62,554 bases of DNA. Source: Oscillibacter sp. (GTDB lineage Bacteria > Bacillota > Clostridia > Oscillospirales > Oscillospiraceae). The notes under the pieces are model-generated. The model made no database searches. It saw nothing but the letters and a program-made list of their open reading frames with translations, and was not told the origin of the DNA. This document shows positions 60,701 through 62,554 of this stretch, piece after piece (position 1 is the stretch's first letter; every line of letters starts with the position of its first letter). The position numbers and the translations under genes were made by a program. The DNA lies in the NCBI GenBank assembly GCA_017937405.1, contig JAGBDS010000046.1, forward strand, positions 1 to 62,554. Reading direction: 5' to 3'.

Positions 60701-61620
60701 GAGCGGTAGTAGAAATCATAGTCTCCCAGGCCACTCTTGTCGAAGGCCGTCTCGTCGCTGCCCTTATAATCGTAGTAGAGCACGCCGTTGGAGGACTTGT
60801 AGCTGCTGTCCGGATAGAAGCGCACGTACCGGAAGGAGCCGTTCCCGCTGCCGGTGTCAAAGATGTCCTTGAAGTCGTTCCGGTCCAGGGACACCGTGTC
60901 GCCGGGGTCTACCTGATAGGTGATGGTTCCGTCATCGGTCACGGTGTACACGGCGTAGTAGGTGGTGTTGGCGGAGACCGCCTTTGATGCCACCTGAGCG
61001 CTGGTCAGGACGGACTGGCCGTTGTACACAGCGGAGGAGCCGGGATTGGAGGTGGTCCAGCCCTTGAAGGCGTAGACCTTGCCGCTGACGGACTTGGTGG
61101 GCGTGCCCGGGTTGGCGGGAGCGCTGCCCTTGACCACGTTGGTCTGGGTCTTGAAGGTGCTGGTGCCGTTCTGGAAGGTCACGGTCACATAGGGCGTGCC
61201 GGTGCTGTATCCGCAGGTATCGCACTTGCCGTCCAGATTCTTGTCCAGATGGCCGCCCTCATTGGCCCGGTAGCCGCAGGTGGCGCACTGTTCCCAGTGG
61301 CTGGTGGCATCTTTTTGCAGGTCGGTGCGGAAGTTGTGAGCCACATGGTTCTGCTCCGCACCGCAAACCGAGCACTTCTTCCAGTGGTTATTTGCATCGG
61401 TGGAATAGCTGCTTTCCCAGGTGTGGGCGGCAGTCTCCGTAGCGGTGCAGCCGCTGACTAGGCAGGTGCGGACGTGCTTGCTGTCGTCCTGCTTCTGCCA
61501 GGCGCCCCATCTGTGCTGCCCGTCGGCGCAGTTGACGGCCAGAGCGGACGGCATGACACCCGCCACTAAGAGCACGGCCAGCAGGAACGCGGGCAGCTGT
61601 TTCTTCCAGAAGTTTTTCAT
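57754..61620 (-). CDS. Large secreted SLH-anchored protein with tandem 129-130 residue repeats
   Basis: A protein of 1288 residues. ATG at 61620 has GGGAGG seven bases upstream; the longer frame is the ribosome site itself. Signal peptide about 1-33 (AFLLAVLLVAGVMPSALA). Residues about 35-145 hold repeated Cys pairs in zinc-ribbon-like units (KKCSVCGAEQNHVAHNF, QCATCGYRANEGGHLD, GKCDTCGYSTG). Residues about 150-230 form an InlB/Flg_new-like repeat (TFKTQTNVVKGSAPANPGTP). Then come five clear tandem repeats and at least two divergent ones up to about 1100. The last about 190 residues are three SLH units (FSDVTSSTWCYKYVAELADG, GYANGSFKPDNTITYGAALK, LTRGQVSAIVWRMRNYQK) for cell-wall anchoring. 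Probably an adhesin or surface enzyme scaffold. Confidence 0.88.
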   Translation of the reverse strand: MKNFWKKQLPAFLLAVLLVAGVMPSALAVNCADGQHRWGAWQKQDDSKHVRTCLVSGCTATETAAHTWESSYSTDANNHWKKCSVCGAEQNHVAHNFRTDLQKDATSHWEQCATCGYRANEGGHLDKNLDGKCDTCGYSTGTPYVTVTFQNGTSTFKTQTNVVKGSAPANPGTPTKSVSGKVYAFKGWTTSNPGSSAVYNGQSVLTSAQVASKAVSANTTYYAVYTVTDDGTITYQVDPGDTVSLDRNDFKDIFDTGSGNGSFRYVRFYPDSSYKSSNGVLYYDYKGSDETAFDKSGLGDYDFYYRSSSYGEYPLDALTFVAGKDADGKTVTLDFRLYGDDGFVSGSLEIEIDDDRSTGNGDLTYKVEAGETVDFDRDDFEELFDDEYPNDSFRFVRFYPDSSYKSSNGVLYYDYDGKDEESFTKSDLEDYDFYYRSSSYGEYPLDELTFEADEDADGKTVTLDCRLYGDDDYLDATVEIRIGDTDDDGDIIYVATPGEEGYFDSEDFNDFFQDKTGSSYDIKYVTFSTTDTFSKSNNGVLYANHGKSGEKSFTKSNIEDYDFYYSKSSDGDYALDSLSFAASDDFTGSVTLSFTAWYSSSKKANGKLVIKSSDSTKGDVTYTVAPGKEVSFDSDDFNDFFQDKANSSYDIKYVTFSTTDTLSKSTNGVLYTDHGKSGEKSFTKSNIEDYDFYYSKSSDGDYALDCLSFVASDDFTGSVTLSFTAWYSSSKKASGKLVIKSSAAAKGDITYTVEPSKEVSFDREDFNDFFQKKKGTSNTIKYVTFSTDDTLNKTATGLLYVNYGKSGEKSFTKTTIEDFEFYYSKSSDGDYALDSLSFVAGSLFNAPITLSFTAWYSSTQKVSGKLVIQPGSAPVINLGYLGDIVYSSTGATVQVKASDISRFLKSKYPSSTLQSVVLGGVPATGSLYYNYYGASPYGTSKLLLNAATCKQYTFYANPSSASQYALTELLYVPSGTNYCTSIPFTAYGTGAVSATGTILISVSRSAVGEVYGVTPKNTAVPFSSFASYLYNAVFSATGASLDSIQLLKLPASNVGTVYVGTSTAANALTKYGYSSGTQQISQLRFVPATGYTGSVEIPYVAYNSSGAAVAAGKFCLGVVSGVKKFSDVTSSTWCYKYVAELADGKVIDGYANGSFKPDNTITYGAALKLIMLAAGYPEQKPTGANAFSGYLTKARAEGIITRSNVDLTKPITRLQVAQLAAGAMKLDTSNLSSVKPFTDTDDASVQALNAAGIVEGYFSGGTSTYKPNNTLTRGQVSAIVWRMRNYQK
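59010..60930 (-). repeat. Five tandem repeats of 387-390 bases in the SLH protein gene
   Basis: Three units share the phrase beginning at 59141, 59528 and 59915 (387 bases apart). Two further units share GTAGCTGGAGGAGCGG at 60301 and 60691 (390 bases apart). The units encode repeats of 129 and 130 residues with phrases like DYDFYYSKSSDGDYALD and DYDFYYRSSSYGEYPLD. Copy number may vary between strains. Confidence 0.85.
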
Positions 61621-61790
61621 TGGTACCCCTCCCATAAAAGTGACTGTTGGTTACGCTTGTATGACAATATATCTATACACTTGTACCATAACGGAAATAC
61701 ATCTATAAATCATGAACAAACTGTGAACAGGAGAGGATGCGCACCGGATTTCTGGAATTTGGGTTACGAGTGTGAAACGGCTCTGCTTGA

Positions 61791-62081
61791 CAGGGATATC
61801 TCGATTATGTTTCATCTCTTGCCAAGCTGGACTTGCTGGCGATTGATGATTTCGGCCTTATGGATCTCGACTTGGATAAATGCAGTGACCTTTTTGAAGT
61901 TATTGATGGACGCGACGGCCGGAAGCCCACCATTATCGTTTCACAGTTCCCAATCCACACATGATTTGACCTGTTCCAGGAGCACACCTATGCTGATGCC
62001 TGCCTTGCGCGCATCACGGACAAGCGCCACAGCTACCGCCTGGAGATGAATGGCATTAGCATGAGAGACGCAGTCAAGTAA
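61791..62081 (+). pseudogene. C-terminal remnant of an IS21-type IstB helper ATPase
   Basis: Reading from 61794 gives GYLDYVSSLAKLDLLAIDDF (Walker B region), CSDLFEVIDGRDGRKPTIIV, an in-frame TGA at 61962 replacing a Trp-like codon, then FDLFQEHTYADACLARITDK and EMNGISMRDAVK with TAA at 62079. This is the C-terminal third of IstB. The N-terminal part with Walker A is absent. Inactive. Confidence 0.85.
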
Positions 62082-62146
62082 GCTTCCTTGGGTGGCTTTT
62101 TCAGGCGACTAGCGGCCTAAACTCTGTGAGGAATTGTGGCCGCTGG

Positions 62147-62264
62147 CCGTTCAGAACGGATGGGCGGCGCTTCACGCCGTTTGGAATGGAACGGCTACGC
62201 CGTTTGCGTTGGAATGGGCGCACCGTTCCTCCGGAACGGGCACTCCGTTTGACTGGAATTCGCA
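62147..62264. repeat. Degenerate 22-30 base repeats, probable IS21 end
   Basis: Five units beginning CCGTT at 62147, 62177, 62200, 62223 and 62245, most followed by a GGAAnGG-like phrase. They lie just downstream of the istB remnant. IS21 family elements carry repeated transposase sites at their ends, so this is most likely the end of the dead element. Confidence 0.6.
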
Positions 62265-62419
62265 AATCCCTGCACGAGACTGTACATCGCTGCTGCGCTT
62301 TGCATTCGTCCATACTTTGCGTAGGGCCTGCTGAGGGTATTTCTGTCAGGGAAGCTTTCCGGGAATTTTGGCAAAGATATTGCTGTATCGCTCAGCGGCA
62401 AACGAAGATTATGTAATGT

Positions 62420-62554
62420 CTACTGAACAATGGCCCATTTTTCCTTCGGCAAGAAAATAGCCAGCAGATATGTAAGCAGACGCAAAATGGCGCACTGAAT
62501 CTTGCGGAGATTCAGCACCAGAACGGACAAGGCGATCACATGGGCAGCGGTTTC
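62420..62554 (-). CDS. C-terminal piece of a transposase, cut by window edge
   Basis: Minus-strand frame open to the window edge, 44 residues: ETAAHVIALSVLVLNLRKIQ followed by a hydrophobic tail ending KEKWAIVQ. The pattern (short helix, MNLRK-like phrase, hydrophobic end) resembles the C-terminus of IS5/IS1182-type transposases. The rest lies outside the window, so integrity is unknown. Confidence 0.55.
   Translation of the reverse strand, partial: ETAAHVIALSVLVLNLRKIQCAILRLLTYLLAIFLPKEKWAIVQ

Noticed and set aside
62195-62401. 68-residue minus-strand frame at the right edge
   Set aside because: Lies across the IS-end repeats, no ribosome site and no family pattern.
1-62554. tRNA, rRNA or riboswitch genes
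   Set aside because: None could be recognised; no cloverleaf, rRNA motif or known aptamer core was found by eye.

Overview
The window looks like a chromosomal segment of a Gram-positive, Clostridia-type gut bacterium, probably of the Oscillospiraceae. The signs are high GC with frequent AAGGAG-type ribosome binding sites, two S-layer proteins with SLH domains and a typical MKKFLSLVLALVMTMS signal peptide, a third SLH-anchored surface protein, and phage genes of the PBSX (xkd) type. The species assignment is inference; no rRNA or tRNA gene is visible.

Layout. Bases 1-2.8 kb hold an IS66 transposase and a fused pair of IS remnants. Bases 2.8-13.4 kb and 19.2-34.1 kb, all on the minus strand, form a large surface-polysaccharide locus. 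It encodes RmlA/RmlB, two separate branches to dTDP-amino sugars (an FdtA/FdtB/FdtC-like set and a WecE-like aminotransferase with a GNAT acetyltransferase), a polyprenyl-phosphate sugar transferase, several GT2 and GT4 glycosyltransferases, a membrane acyltransferase, an O-antigen-polymerase-like protein, a Wzm/Wzt-type ABC exporter, and a Gtr-like module (GtrB-type transferase, two EmrE-like flippase subunits, a membrane GT-C enzyme). One membrane protein gene contains a TA dinucleotide tract and is out of frame in this copy, which suggests phase variation. A 1080-residue protein joins a GT2, an FrhB-like Fe-S domain and a polysaccharide pyruvyl transferase.

Inserted in that locus at 13.7-16.8 kb is a short plus-strand phage operon (portal, scaffold, tail fibre, two small xkdW/xkdX-position genes), followed by a minus-strand pair (17.0-18.9 kb) of a HEPN/Abi-like protein and a membrane-anchored sensor-like protein, a possible defence cassette. 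At 34.3-41.1 kb lie an intact tyrosine recombinase and two convergent S-layer genes that share an almost identical leader and signal-peptide region in inverted orientation.

Bases 41.2-57.7 kb carry the rest of a contractile-tail phage-like system. On the minus strand are a degenerate recombinase-like wHTH protein, a primase-helicase, a replication initiator with an iteron-like region, a Mor-like regulator and a terminase. On the plus strand, after one host-like membrane gene, come capsid, connector, sheath, tube, chaperone, LysM, hub and baseplate genes. This block lacks exactly the genes found at 13.7-16.8 kb (portal, scaffold, fibre); neither block has a tape measure or lysis genes. A palindrome, GGACA-N3-CTCACGTGAG-N3-TGTCC, occurs five times, only within this block, mostly just upstream of genes. 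Together this suggests a domesticated, dispersed phage-like particle (PBSX-like or gene-transfer-agent-like) with its own regulatory site. Bases 57.7-61.6 kb encode a large repeat-containing SLH protein, and the right edge consists of IS21-type and other transposase remnants.
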